Source: Septoria linicola
Lineage: Eukaryota > Ascomycota > Dothideomycetes > Mycosphaerellales > Mycosphaerellaceae
Length of the DNA: 64,000 bases
Direction: 5' to 3'
NCBI GenBank assembly: GCA_024114885.1
Contig: CP099425.1
Span: 1,798,001-1,862,000, forward strand
Shown here: in pieces, positions 23,431 to 34,690 of the stretch
Layout: each line of letters starts with the position of its first letter
Position numbering within the stretch: position 1 is the first letter of the stretch
The notes under the pieces: generated by a model
Seen by the model: only the letters and a program-made list of their open reading frames with translations
Databases searched by the model: none
What the model was told of the DNA's origin: nothing
Translations under genes and position numbers: made by a program

Positions 23431-23687
23431 TAATAAGCCTCCTACTAAAAAGAGGCCTACTACTAGTAGGAAGGGCCTTAGTAGAAAGCGGCCTATTATA
23501 TAAAAAGCGCCTCGTAAGACAGTAACGAAGAAGAAGAGAAGAGCCGGTCCAAAACTTACTATAAAGAAGAAATCCCGTATCCTAAAAGTATAGTCGAATA
23601 CTTAGAACGCGGCGCGAGCTAGTAGGCTTTCTAAGAAGGCTCTAGTAGTAAGGAGAGTAAGGAAGCCTTATCGCTATAAGCTAGGTA

Positions 23688-23738
23688 GTAAGTTAAAACG
23701 TAGTCGGCAAACGTAGTCGGTACGCTAATCTACTATAG
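23688..23738 (+). other. 51-bp motif-bearing intron in H3 relic 2
   Basis: Starts GTAAGT, ends CTATAG, with GCTAAT 15 nt upstream of the end. The body holds two 13-nt units with core TAGTCGGC separated by AAACG. Removal joins LG to the VL-EI sequence exactly where H3 reads PGTVALREI, so the intron assignment is supported by protein alignment on both sides. Confidence 0.8.
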
Positions 23739-23859
23739 TTTTAGTCCTATAGGAGATTCAGATATTTTAGAGGACTAGGGATCTACTTATTAGTAAGCTT
23801 CTCTTCTAGCGACTAGTAAGAGAGGTCGCCTACGGCTTTAAGTAGGATCTACGCTTTTA

Positions 23860-25151
23860 GGCTACTATACTAGAAGCGTTATAAGAGGTAGTAGAGCTCT
23901 ATTTAACGAAGGTTTTTAAGAGTATATATCCTTCTATATTACTATTTAGTAGCTTATACTAACTTGTATAGGTACTAACCTCTACGCTATCTATATAAAG
24001 CGAGTTACGATCTAGTAGAAGGACATATAGCTCGTTTAGAGAATACTTCGTATATAGGGCGTTACGGATAATAAGGGTTATTTAAAGTAGTATAGTACTA
24101 CGTGTTATATTCGGCGTAAGGAATAGCGTTTAGGCTACTTCGAGATACTCGGCTACGTAGTAGAAGCGCGGTATTAAATTATATTATAACTATAGCGAAC
24201 GATATAAGATTACTTTCTACTTTTATACTATAAAACCTTCGTTTCCTTTTATCCCTATAGTCGGTATATATAGTCGGCGCCTATCGTCCTTTTCACGTGC
24301 TTAGATACTCAAAATGCGTAGATTTTAGTATACCTATACCTATACTCCTATAGGTACCTATATAGGTATACGCCCTAACCTATATTTTCTAGTTATAGGT
24401 ACTACCTATTAAGCTTTAGTAGGTTACCCCTCTAACCTATATCGATTACTAAGAACATAGGTTTGGACCTAACCCTACTCGTACTAACCTATTCCGACGT
24501 CTATAGGCTAGTATACTAGAAGCGTTATAAGAGGTAGTAGAGCTCTATTTAACGAAGGTTTTTAAAAGTATATATCCTTCTATATTACTATTTAGTAGCT
24601 TATACTAACTTATATAGGTACTAACCTCTACGCTATCTATATAAAGCGAGTTACGATCTAGTAGAAGGATATATAGCTCGTTTAGAGAATACTTCGTATA
24701 TAGGGCGTTATAGATAATAAGGGTTATTTAAAGTAGTATAGTACTACGTATTATATTTAGCGTAAGGAATAGCGTTTAGGCTACTTCGAGATACTCGGCT
24801 ACGTAGTAGAAGCGTAGTATCAAATTATATTATAACTATAGCGAACGATATAAGATTACTTTCTACTTTTATACTATAAAACCTTCGTTTTCTCTTATTC
24901 CTATAGTCGGCATATATAGTCGGCGCCTATCGTCCTTTTTACGTGCTTAGATACTTATAGTATATAGATTTTAGTACACCTATGCCTATACTCCTATAGG
25001 TACCTACGTAGGTATACGCTCTAACCTATATTTTCTAGTTATAGGTACTACCTATTAAGCTTTAGCGGGTTACCTCTCTAACCTATATCGATTACTAAGA
25101 ACATAGGTTTAGACCTAACCCTACCCGTACTAACCTATTCCGACGTCTAAG
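23860..25151 (+). repeat. 646-bp tandem duplication
   Basis: Positions 23,860-24,505 and 24,506-25,151 are direct copies at an offset of 646 bp, without obvious indels. Differences are nearly all C/T or G/A, and copy 2 is more strongly mutated at several former CpA/TpG sites. Each copy contains the C-terminal half of H3 relic 2 (from EAL-EVVELYL), its second intron, and about 500 bp downstream with one TAGTCGGC motif pair and a tract rich in AACCTA words. Confidence 0.9.
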
Positions 25152-25249
25152 CTAGCTTATACTAGCGAGCGAGACTTATACTAGAGTATTAGGTATAGTT
25201 TTAAGGATACTATACTAGTATCTTAATCGAGCTAGAGTTCGAATTATAA

Positions 25250-28200
25250 GAGCGAATACTTGATAATTACCTATAGTAAGCTTAGAGAGGCGGAGCTAGC
25301 TATCTAAGAACCTAGACTCTACGACGAGGTTATCTCTAATAAAGTAGACGACGAGCTTAGTAAGGAGACGTACGTTATTTTAGCTACTATTAATATAGTA
25401 GTAGAGAAAGCTCGTAATAAAGAAGCTACGAGGTAGTAGAAGCTAGATAATTATATTAGCGCCTATACTCTTTATAAGTAAGTTACTAATAAGATTAAAC
25501 TAGTAAATACCGATATTACTATAACTAATAGCTTAAACCCTAGCGAGTTAAAAGACTAGCGACGGACTTATATTAAGAAGGAAGCGGCTATACTACCTAG
25601 TACTAGACCTTATAATAGTAAGTACTTAACTAAGAGGTTCTTAGCGATCGAGCCTAGATTACGCCTAATACCTAAATAGCTTATAAAGTTTAAACCTAGT
25701 ATAGAACTACTACTAAAGGAGCTAGATTTATTATACTATATACTAAGGAATCGAGAAACTACCTTTATATAGGACTTTACGTATTTAGGCTAAATTAATC
25801 CTAATATTACTCTACTATAGAAGATTTAGATAGTTCCTTATAAGCTATAGTAGTATCTAGGCTTTAAGCTAAACCTATCGCTATAGTATATAGTAGAAGA
25901 TATACTAAGATAACGAATTTAAGCTAGAACTCTTAAGCTATACTATAGTGTCTATCGAAATCTATACTTCTTTATTACTAAATTATTAGTAAGAAGATAG
26001 AGATAGGTAAGCTAAAGAAGTATTAGTTAATTAATATAGCTTAGAAGTTTAATTAAGTTACTATAAGAGATTCGAACTTACTACCTAACGCTAAGGGTTT
26101 CTCTAAGGACTTTACTAGTTACGCGCTAGCCTCGTTAGTTAATATCTTCTCTAGATATAACTAAATCCTACTCGATAAATTATATAGAGACCTTATAAGC
26201 TTTAATTTACTACTAGGCCTATTATAGTAGACTATGTTACTATAAGGAGCTACGAATTCTATTACCTAGTTCGTTCGTATTATTAATTAAGTACTTATAG
26301 AGTATATCTCGTATAAGGTATAGCTATTCCTTAATAATATTAGTATTAAAGAGCCTAAGACGAAGTACGATAGTAAAAAGGTTAAACCTAGCCTCTACTA
26401 TTACGTTATTAAATATATTATAGCTATAGACGACGTTCTCTATAATATAGAACGAGCTAATATAACTATAGCTTTTAATAAGCTATAGCTCTATTACGAA
26501 TAACTAGTAATCGTTAGTTACCTTACTAGTATCGATAGTTACTATCTAGACTTCGCGAGAGTAGTAAAGATTAAGAAATAGCCGACGCTAGAGAATTAGA
26601 AGAAGGTTCGAATCTTCTTTAGCGTAGTTACGTACTACCGCGTCTAGGTTAAAGGTTTTACGATTATCCTTACTCTACTATTTAAACTCTTATAGAAGGA
26701 TACTAAGTTTTAATAGACTACTAAACACTAACTAGCTAAAGACGTCGTCTTAAAGGTACTAGTTTCAGCCCTAGCCCTAGTTACTTTTAACTATAGAGAA
26801 GGAGTAGGACTTATTATTATAGGCGTAGATTCGAGTAGTAAAGGTTAGGAATATATACTTTTCTAATATAATCGAGACGAGCTACTTCTCCGCTATCTAG
26901 TTCGGTATAAGTCTAGCCTATTTAACCTAGTAGAAGTTAAGTATAATACTAGAAAGCGCGAATACCTTAGTATACTAAAGGTATTAAAGAAACTAAAACT
27001 ATAGTTGTTCGGAGTATACTTTTAGCTAGAGATTAATATAAATACTCTCGTTTACTAGCTTAATAAGGCTACCTCTAATTTACTAAATATAGTAATAACG
27101 CGCTAGCTAGTATAGATCTACCTCTTCGACTTTAACGTTATATATGTTCCTAGTAAGAAGTATATAGCTCTAGATTCTTTATCGAGGAAGCCTACTACGC
27201 CTAAAGATATAGAGGCTATAGAATAGGAAGAAGACGTAGATCTAATAATTAACGAGTAATTCTTTAATATCTTTTACGTTAACGCTTTCTCTATATAGGT
27301 AATTTAGAGCGAGCTATCTATAATTAATAGGATCTACTCTTAGGAGTTAATAAATATCGCTTTTATACTTATACGAATATAAAGACCTAAGAGAGTTTCT
27401 AATAACGAGTATAAGTAGTTAAGGAAGAAGTATCGGCTATTTTATATTAAGAATAACTAGCTCTAGCGCTAAGAGCGAGTAGCTAGACCTCTATAGTAAG
27501 TTATCGATAAACCTAAAGTACGAGCTTGTATTATTAAGGTATACTATTATAAGAACGGTTACTATAGCGCTAAATAGACGTATAATCTTATCTAGAAACG
27601 ATAGTAGTAGGATAGAGTCTAGGCTTAAATCTCGCTCGCTATTTAGTAATATACTATTTATAGTCTTTAGTATAGAAGATAGGTACCTAGAGAACTATAG
27701 ATCCTACTCTAAGTTATAGTTAGCTAGAGGTAGTATATCGATAGCTTATATGTCTCGAAGAACTATTCGTTAATAGTTATACGCGAGTCTCTATCGCGCT
27801 AGCTAGAAGTACGTATATTCTAGTATCTAGTAAAGAGTATCTCCTTAGTATAGATAGTAAGGTTTATATAGGAAGAGATCTTTTACTAGTAGAGTACCGC
27901 TATAGAAGTTATCCTCGATAACTATAAGACTAACCTTAGTAATATAGAGAAGCTACTACTATCGTATAGTATTAAATATATTAATATTTCGCTATACTAC
28001 TCTTAGTCTAACGCTATCGTTAAAGTCGGCTATAAGATAATATTAGACGCTTACTTAAAGCTCTCTAATAGCGGCCTTTATACGATTCGTAACTATATTC
28101 TAGCGGTTCTATAGATAGAGAGAACGATAATAGTCTCTACTACTAGCCTAATACTATTAGAGGTAATAATTAGGCGTAACGTAGTACTACTAATCGAGCT

Positions 28201-28640
28201 AGAACACTATACCTTCTAGATTATAGATTAGAGTAAGGTTAAGACTAGAGTAGAGCTTTTTACGATTCGAGCTTAAGCTCTAGAAGCTATAGAAACGACT
28301 ATAGAAGAAGGACGACTACGTTAATAGCGTCTCTAAGAATAGAACAAGGCGTACTTTAATAAACATCGCTATATAGACCTTACTATACTAAAGGAAGAAG
28401 ATCTCGTATTAGTATACTACTCTAAGTTAAAAACTAGCTTCTTCTATAAGCTTATATTTAGGTAGGAAGGCCCTTTTAGAGTATCTAAAGTATTATAGAG
28501 AGGTATATTATATAAACTTAAGGAACTAGATAGCTCTAAACGAGAGTATATCTATAAGAGGATAGACTTTAAGAAATATACCTTTCTACAAGAAAACCTA
28601 AAACTAGTTCTAGATTAGGTTAAACTAGAAGAAGTACTAC
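25250..28640 (+). mobile_element. Ty3/Gypsy pol relic, RIP-mutated
   Basis: Plus-strand reading through stops gives a gag/linker part (25,300-25,700), reverse transcriptase near 26,100-26,450 (ASLVNIFSRYN, FVRIIN, LFLNNI where the catalytic form would be FLDDI), RNase H near 26,780-27,190 (VGLIIIGVDSSSKG, LEININTLVY, FDFNVIYVPSKKYIALDSLS), a zinc-binding region near 27,500-27,660 and an integrase core near 27,700-28,080. The domain order RT-RNase H-integrase is that of Ty3/Gypsy. Both catalytic Asp codons of the RT box have become Asn by TpG-to-TpA, so the copy is dead. The LTRs were not delimited. Confidence 0.85.
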
Positions 28641-28929
28641 TACTAATAGAGAAGATTATAGAACTAGGACTTCTATCTAGGTATAAGTATCTATAGATCT
28701 TTATTAGTAAGCTATTAGTAATAACTTAATAAGAAAGAGAGAGTTATATACGCTAGCTACTAATAGAGCTTAAAGAAGAAATAGAAGACTTAGTAAGCTA
28801 AAGGCTAAAGCTAGCCTAGTAGAGCTAAAGAAGTAGAAATTCGATAAACGATACTTAATTAGAGATATAAGCTAAGATCTAGCTACTAAAGCCTAGCCTC
28901 TATTATAAAAGAGCTAATATTCCTAAGTC

Positions 28930-29140
28930 CGTACTATCCTAAGCGCTTCTTTTAGTTCTAAAGCTACTATTAAGCTCTAATTAGAGCTTCCTAAGCTTAT
29001 AATTTACTAGACTAGTAGAAATCTAGCTAAATCTTAGCTATCTTAAGTACTTCTTTTATTCCTAGAGCTACTATCGAGCTCTAATCTAAGCTTCTCGAGC
29101 TTCTCTTTTACTAGATTAGTAAGAATCTAGCTAATCCTAA
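28930..29140. repeat. Imperfect 104-bp tandem repeat
   Basis: Two copies at an offset of about 104 bp, starting near 28,940 and 29,044. They share CTTCTTTTA, AGCTACTAT(T/C)(A/G)AGCTCTAA and CTAGCTAA words. It lies just 3' of the Gypsy pol relic and may be part of its 3' non-coding region or LTR. Confidence 0.5.
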
Positions 29141-30481
29141 CTATCTCGACACTATTTTCTATAGCTAAGATAAGTATCTATATAGCTAGTTACTCTCTTA
29201 AGCTTAACTTTTAAATATAGATTCTATATCTACTAGTTAACCTACTATCCTACTCCTTTTTCTAAGTCCTAAGCCTACTATCGCTATAAAAGTTAGCTAT
29301 CTCGAGCTACTTTCTACTACTAGGTCTTAAAATCTAAGCTAGACCTATACTCTTAAAGCTCTTTTCTACTAGCGATTTCTAAGGTTAGTACTACGATCTA
29401 TCTTCCTAGAGCCCTTTTCTATTACTAATCGGTAAAGTAAGATAATAATTTTCTATCCTAAAGGCTTTTCTACTACTAATTTTCGCTTAACTAAAGAAAT
29501 TACTAAAAATATTAGTTTCTAGTAGAGAAGTCTTAAAGTTTAAGGTTTTTTAGCTTACCTAGAGGCGAAGAAGCTTAAATCTTTAGCGATAGCGGCTCTA
29601 ATAGCTCCTTTCTAGCTAATTAATTATAGCGCTAGTAGTCTCTTACGATATAGAAAGTACGATCTAGTAAGTCGACTAGGTATATAAAAATAAGGCTCTT
29701 TTAAGTTAGCTAGAGTAACGACGATAGTATCTAAGTCTTAGTCCTCGTTAGTAATAGTAAGGTACCTACTATAGTAGTTAGTAGTAGCGTTAGTAGTATA
29801 TAACGGCTATAGAAGCGTTAAGATAAAATAAACTTTTAGTTATCTTTTTAAACGATAACTAAAACTTATATAACTAAGCCTCGTATATAGACCTCTAATC
29901 CTAATAGTAGTTACGCTACTACGATAATATATATAATTAGGCTACTTTTACGCTCTAAACGATCTCTTCTTCCTTATTAACTATTAATTAGTTACTATAG
30001 AGCCTTACTTCTATTAAGTTCGGCTCTTATCTTTCGTTACTATCTAGTAACGCTATATAGCTATTTATATATATAAGTAGTAACTAATATAATAGAAAAC
30101 TCTATAACTAGTTACGCGCCTAACTCTTCTCGCTATTTAAGTTACTCGTTACTAGTTACGCGCTTTATATCGCTCTAAGCTACTAATACGACTATTTAAA
30201 GACGTTCTCTTTCTCTATTATATATAAAGAATAAGACTTCCTCTTTCTAGCGTTCTTTAACGCCTAAACGCTTATTAAGACTAGCGCTTTCGCTTTCTAC
30301 CTCGCTTATTCGAAGTCTAATATAAGAACTACCTAGATAAGAATCCTTAAAGAAAAGATAAAAAATAGCTTCTTTAAGTTCTATATAAGATATAGCGCTC
30401 GCTTATACTAATCGCGAAGGCTCTCTTATTAGTTTCTAGCTTTTAAGTAGATCTCTTACTAGTATAACGAACCTTAATAAT

Positions 30482-33403
30482 GCTACTAAAGCTATTCTAT
30501 CGCTAGAAACACTATAAGAATAGAAGGAGAGTATCGACTTAGTATTTAAGTAAGTCGAGAAAGTAAACGATAGAATAAAGATTAGTATATTTAACTTCTT
30601 TAAACGCCTCTTAGCTAAGATTTTACTAAAGTATCTTAACGTGTAGAGTATAAAGCGCGATAATATAAAGAAGATACGCTAAGAAGGCTAAGACTTAGTA
30701 AAGGAGAGAAACTTAATTTAGTAGTAGCTACGTATAGAGTTTAGGTATAAGTAGAATTTCCTCTTTCTTAACTAAGTCTTATATAATAAAGAGATACTTA
30801 GGAACCTTTATTAATAGTTAAATAAGTATAAAGGCGTCTTTAAAGAGAGCGAGCCTAAAGACTAGGTTTTCTTAATATAGTAAAAGTAAGATCGTTTCTA
30901 TTAGTAGGTAGCGAATATATTCTCTCGTAGCTAGTATTTTTAGCTATAGAGAAGTAAGAAGACTCCTAGCTCGTAAGGCTTAGGCTTTATTAATACGAAC
31001 TTAGATAGAAGACGCTACTAGAATAAGTTTAAGGTAGAGCTTTCGTAAGTCGATATATTTAGCTATAAGATAAGAGAAACGTAATTAGAAGTAAGCTATA
31101 AGCTTAATTAGTATAGATTTATAGTTAAGCTTACTAAGAGAGAGCGTAAAGGAGAGATCTTTAAAGAACCGACCTATATATTTCTAATAGTAGAAAGATA
31201 GCTCTTAATATCCTATAGCTCGTTACCTTCTCCTAGAAACCTAAGATCTAATAGATATCTCTCTTCCTCTACGCCTAAGAGCCTATCTTTATCTAATCCT
31301 ACTCGAAACTCTTAGTTAAGAAGAAGAAAAAGAAAGTAATTTACTTACGACTCTAGAGCCTCGTCCTAGAGGTTCCGTATCGCCTAGTACTATATAGAGG
31401 CTAAAAGCTTAGTTAGAAAAGTCGACGCTAAGCTCTATAAAGAAGCCTACGTCTATCCTTTATAAGAGTAGGAGGCTTACTAGAATTCGTACTAGAGAAA
31501 CTATTATTAACTCGATCGAAACTTCTTCTATACTAAGTACTTTAGATAATAGCGATTTTATATAAGACTAAGTTTTACTTACGATAGAGCTACTACTAGG
31601 TCCGTAACGCTTATCGCTAATCGTACTAGAAGATAATAGTAGAATTAAGCTAGAGAGCGACTTAGAGCCTAATCTACGTTACTAGGCTTATATAAAGGAT
31701 AGTATTACCTCTAAAGTCTACTACTATATAATCGTTAACGAAGCTCTTAAAGAAGTTAATAATATCTAGGAGAAGAAGAAAGTAGCTAAGAGCTACGCTT
31801 TAATTAATATTCTTTCGTATCTTAGCTAGCCTCTTTATAAAGAATATATAACTAAGATAGGTAATACTATAGGTTTAAAGCTACTAAAGACGGCTAAAGT
31901 AATATATACTCTCTACTAGCGTATTATTTAGATAGGTAGTATAGCTAATCTCTAAGCTCTTATCGCTTAGAATACTTAAAACTAGATATAGTTTAAGCTA
32001 GAAGCGAATACTTTCTTCTCTAAGCCTATAGGATATACTCGTTATAGTAAGAAAGATACTAATACTTAGGAACTAGAAGATAATATTAATACTCTAATAC
32101 GTAAGATAGGTAGAAGCTATCTTAGACCTTTTTAGTTCTCTACGACTAAAATAGACTTAAAGGTTACTTCTAATATCTATTAGAAGGCTTAGAAGCTCTT
32201 AGACTACGATAGTAATAAGGGTACCTAGACCGATTATAGCTTCCTCTTTTATTCTTCTTCTACTAGAAGCCTATTTTAGATTCTAGACTCTTTACTCGAA
32301 GCTATATAATAGGAGTTTATAGTATATCGATAGTATAATACGGCTATTAGTTAGTATAGTTAGTCTCGTAGTATATAGTACTCGCTATCCTAATAGTTTC
32401 TTCGCTAGTATCTTCTACTATAGCTATATTAGCTAGTTACTACTCTATATACGACTATTAAATATATAGCCTACCTATCTACTATCTTTTATATCTTTAA
32501 CGATAAGGCTAGTTCTAACTACCTTAATAGCTTCTACTATATCGCCTTAAACGAGAATATACTACTTAAGGAGAAAGGCCTTAATTAGGTTTAGTTTATA
32601 ATCTCTCTAGACGATACTAGCGATAGAGGACGACTTTTACTAATCTCTAAGGTAGCTAGTAACGAGCTCTTTAACCCTAAGGAGGTAAAGTAGCTAGCGA
32701 GGCGTATTATCGCTAATAAGTAAAGCTATAGTATAGGCTTCGTCGAGACTATAGCTCTAGTAATTACTAACGATATAAAAGCTAACCTTAAGCTTAGCTA
32801 GAAGAATCCTTATACTAATACGAGCTCGCTAGTTATTTCGTACCTCTATATCCCTTAGTAGTATACTCGTATAGGCGAAGAGTATCGTATAATTCTAATA
32901 GTATTTCTAGCCTACCCTAATAGTCGAACGTTAGATAAGCTACCTAATAGTAACTACGTTAACGTTCCTACGATCTATAGCGTATATCTCTACTACGAGT
33001 AGATACCTTTTATAGCTTCTAGTACTATATACTCTATACGAGCGATAAAGCCTTTCGCTATAAAGGTACTATTAACTAGCCTAGGCTCGATTTCTAATAC
33101 CTTAGTAGGCCGAGTTCTATAGGTAGATTAGGTAGTAAGTATAGAAATAAAAAAGCTCTTTAATATAAGTAAGAAGGAGTTTAAGGTCTATATAGCTAAA
33201 TAGTAGACTATAGCTAAAGCTTAATTCGATACCGCCTACGCTATAGCTATAGATATTAAAGAGTATATATTTAGTAAAGCTAGCTTTATAAGCGTAGATA
33301 GTAACTTAGAAGTATTAGTATTAAAGAAGAGAGAGGCCGTTCCTAAGAAGATCCTTAAGAATATAGTAGAAGAGTAGTAGCTAGCGAATAATAATCGGAT
33401 CTA
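30482..33403 (+). mobile_element. Unidentified long coding relic, RIP-mutated
   Basis: A plus-strand frame runs from about 30,482 to 31,330 and continues in another frame from about 31,340 to 33,403, interrupted only by TAG/TAA at positions expected for former Gln/Trp codons. Together they imply about 950 codons. Readable pieces include FNFFKRLLAKILLKYLNV, KVYYYIIVNEALKEVNNI, DDTSDRGRLLLISKVASNEL, YPNSRTLDKLPNSNYVNV and PFAIKVLLTSLGSISNTLVG. A short interval near 31,330-31,365 could be an intron or an indel. I see no RT, integrase, DDE, helicase or tyrosine-recombinase signature. It could belong to an unfamiliar DNA transposon or a large element's accessory gene. It must have been duplicated to become a RIP target. 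Confidence 0.55.
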
Positions 33404-33567
33404 AGAAAGTGTTTTTTTAGTAGTTATTATTAGAAAAGGTAACTATTTAATAGGCCTCTAATTAAAAGTTTAATAGACTTTAATAGAAAAACTAGCTAGT
33501 TTTAAGTAATTCTAAGTAAGATCTATAGGTAGTTAGGTATCTAGTTAGATACTAAGAAAAGAAGGAT

Positions 33568-33845
33568 TAGTAAGGTAAAGGCCTACCTATATACTATACT
33601 TAGTAGTTTTAGTCTAAAAGTAAGGTAGTAGCTCGTTTCTAAGATAGTAATATTTACTCTACTTAATTAATTTAATATCCTATAGTCCTAGTATAGGCTC
33701 TTAGTCTTAGGACTACTAGTTTAAGCTCGTTACTACTAGTTAATATACGTATTATAAGACTATTACTCTCTGAATAGGTCTTGTTCTATAGCGACTACTC
33801 TTATACCTACCTAGGAGGTTAGTATTAGAGTAGTTATTATCTATT
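33568..33845 (-). repeat. 278-bp dispersed repeat, copy 2 (inverted)
   Basis: Reverse-complement match to 13,931-14,208 over 278 bp with mainly transition differences. It interrupts the mariner transposase relic just after its second catalytic region, which places its insertion after that of the mariner element. Confidence 0.8.
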
Positions 33846-34640
33846 AGTACTCTAAGAAGTAATTAGTACTTAATATAGCCTACGTAAGCTTCTTACTATA
33901 ATATACTAATACGTTATCTATTACTAGTATTAAACTATCTAGTACTCGCGAGAGTACCTCTTCTATTACCTAGTTAATAAATATCTTCTTTATTACTCTA
34001 TCTTAAATAACTAGTACGCTAGATAGATAGCTATCTACTATATAAGCTAGATAGATCGAATACCTCTTAGAGCGCTTCGTTAGCGCCTTCGTATTAGCTA
34101 GATAGTCTATAAGAGACTACGAGTACTTCTACTATCTAGTTCTCGTATCGCTAGTACTCTCGTCGATAAAAACTAGCTTCTCTAGTATCTAATATAACGA
34201 CTTTACCTACTATATCGACCTTAAACGAGTATTACGCTCGCTAGCTATTCTCTACGCTATTTTATAACTAAATCTATAACGATATAAAATATTCTATATT
34301 ATCTAATTACTAACGATAATACTATACTTCTCGTAATCCTATATATACTACGTAATCTCGTCTAGATACGCGTCTAGAAACTCTATTACGTACTTAAATA
34401 ATAGTCGCTTATAGTAAGTAGATAGTACTAGCTTACGACTAAGCTTTACGCTCTATAGTAGATAAGAGTAGCTAAATAGCTTATATAAGAGCTAGATACG
34501 ATATATAGTCGTCGAGTAGAGCTTATAGCGCGTGCCTAGTAGTATATTAGATATAGTAGTATTATCGAAGGTATATTTAAGCTTATTAAGTATCTTATTA
34601 CTCTATTACTTACTACGTAGTATCTAAGATAGTAGTAAGC
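33846..34640 (-). mobile_element. Tc1/mariner transposase relic, RIP-mutated
   Basis: Minus-strand reading gives LVFIDESTSDTRTR near 34,150-34,190 (first catalytic Asp), then KYS-SLIDYLANTKALTKRS and SVLVI-DRVIKKIFIN. LILVIDNVLVYYSKKLT near 33,900 holds the second Asp and corresponds to the VIVMDNASxHHS block of fungal Tc1/mariner (Tan/Ant-like) transposases. The upstream DNA-binding part extends to about 34,640. The 278-bp repeat truncates it before the third catalytic residue. Terminal inverted repeats were not found. Confidence 0.75.
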
Positions 34641-34690
34641 TTACTATAGTTAGCGACGACGATATATAATAGCTTATAATAAGTATAGAC

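Larger units (their letters stand above)
23342..24095 (+). pseudogene. Histone H3-fold gene relic 2, RIP-mutated, two introns
   Basis: Exon 1 (from about 23,342) encodes a long Lys/Arg-rich tail ending RRVRKPYRYKLG, the counterpart of H3 KKPHRYRPG. A 51-bp intron (23,688-23,738; GTAAGT, GCTAAT, TATAG) is in phase. Exon 2 reads VL-EIQIF-RTRDLLISKLLF-RLVREVAYGFK-DLRF-A, then EAL-EVVELYLTKVFK. A 50-bp intron (23,922-23,971; GTATAT, TACTAAC, TATAG) follows, and exon 3 reads STNLYAIYIKRVTI. Removing both introns gives a gap-free match to the H3 fold, with hyphens marking TAG/TAA. The tail and residues differ from relic 1, so the two were separate genes, not recent copies of each other. It reads on past the fold for at least 25 codons. 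Confidence 0.85.
12000..34690. repeat. AT-rich RIP island of nested transposon relics
   Basis: About 22.7 kb in which CpA and TpG are nearly gone, TpA is in great excess and CpG is retained. This is the pattern left by repeat-induced point mutation acting on CpA. Glutamine and tryptophan codons have become TAG/TAA, ATG is almost absent, and no frame of 60 codons survives between 12,251 and 34,832. The left border is gradual and runs through the ILV1 pseudogene. The right border near 34,690 is abrupt. Recognisable relics are listed separately. Stretches inside the island without an entry (about 13,190-13,930, 20,850-21,450, 21,560-22,380, 28,640-30,480, 33,405-33,567) hold further RIP-mutated sequence that I cannot assign. 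Confidence 0.93.

Noticed and set aside
24330..24500. AACCTA-rich tract considered as telomere-like repeats
   Set aside because: Words are irregularly spaced, repeated only because of the 646-bp duplication, and do not match the TTAGGG array of filamentous fungi.
30482..33403. Starship captain (tyrosine recombinase) or retroelement pol
   Set aside because: No R...HxxR...Y pattern, RT box, DDE spacing or zinc-knuckle could be read in the relic.
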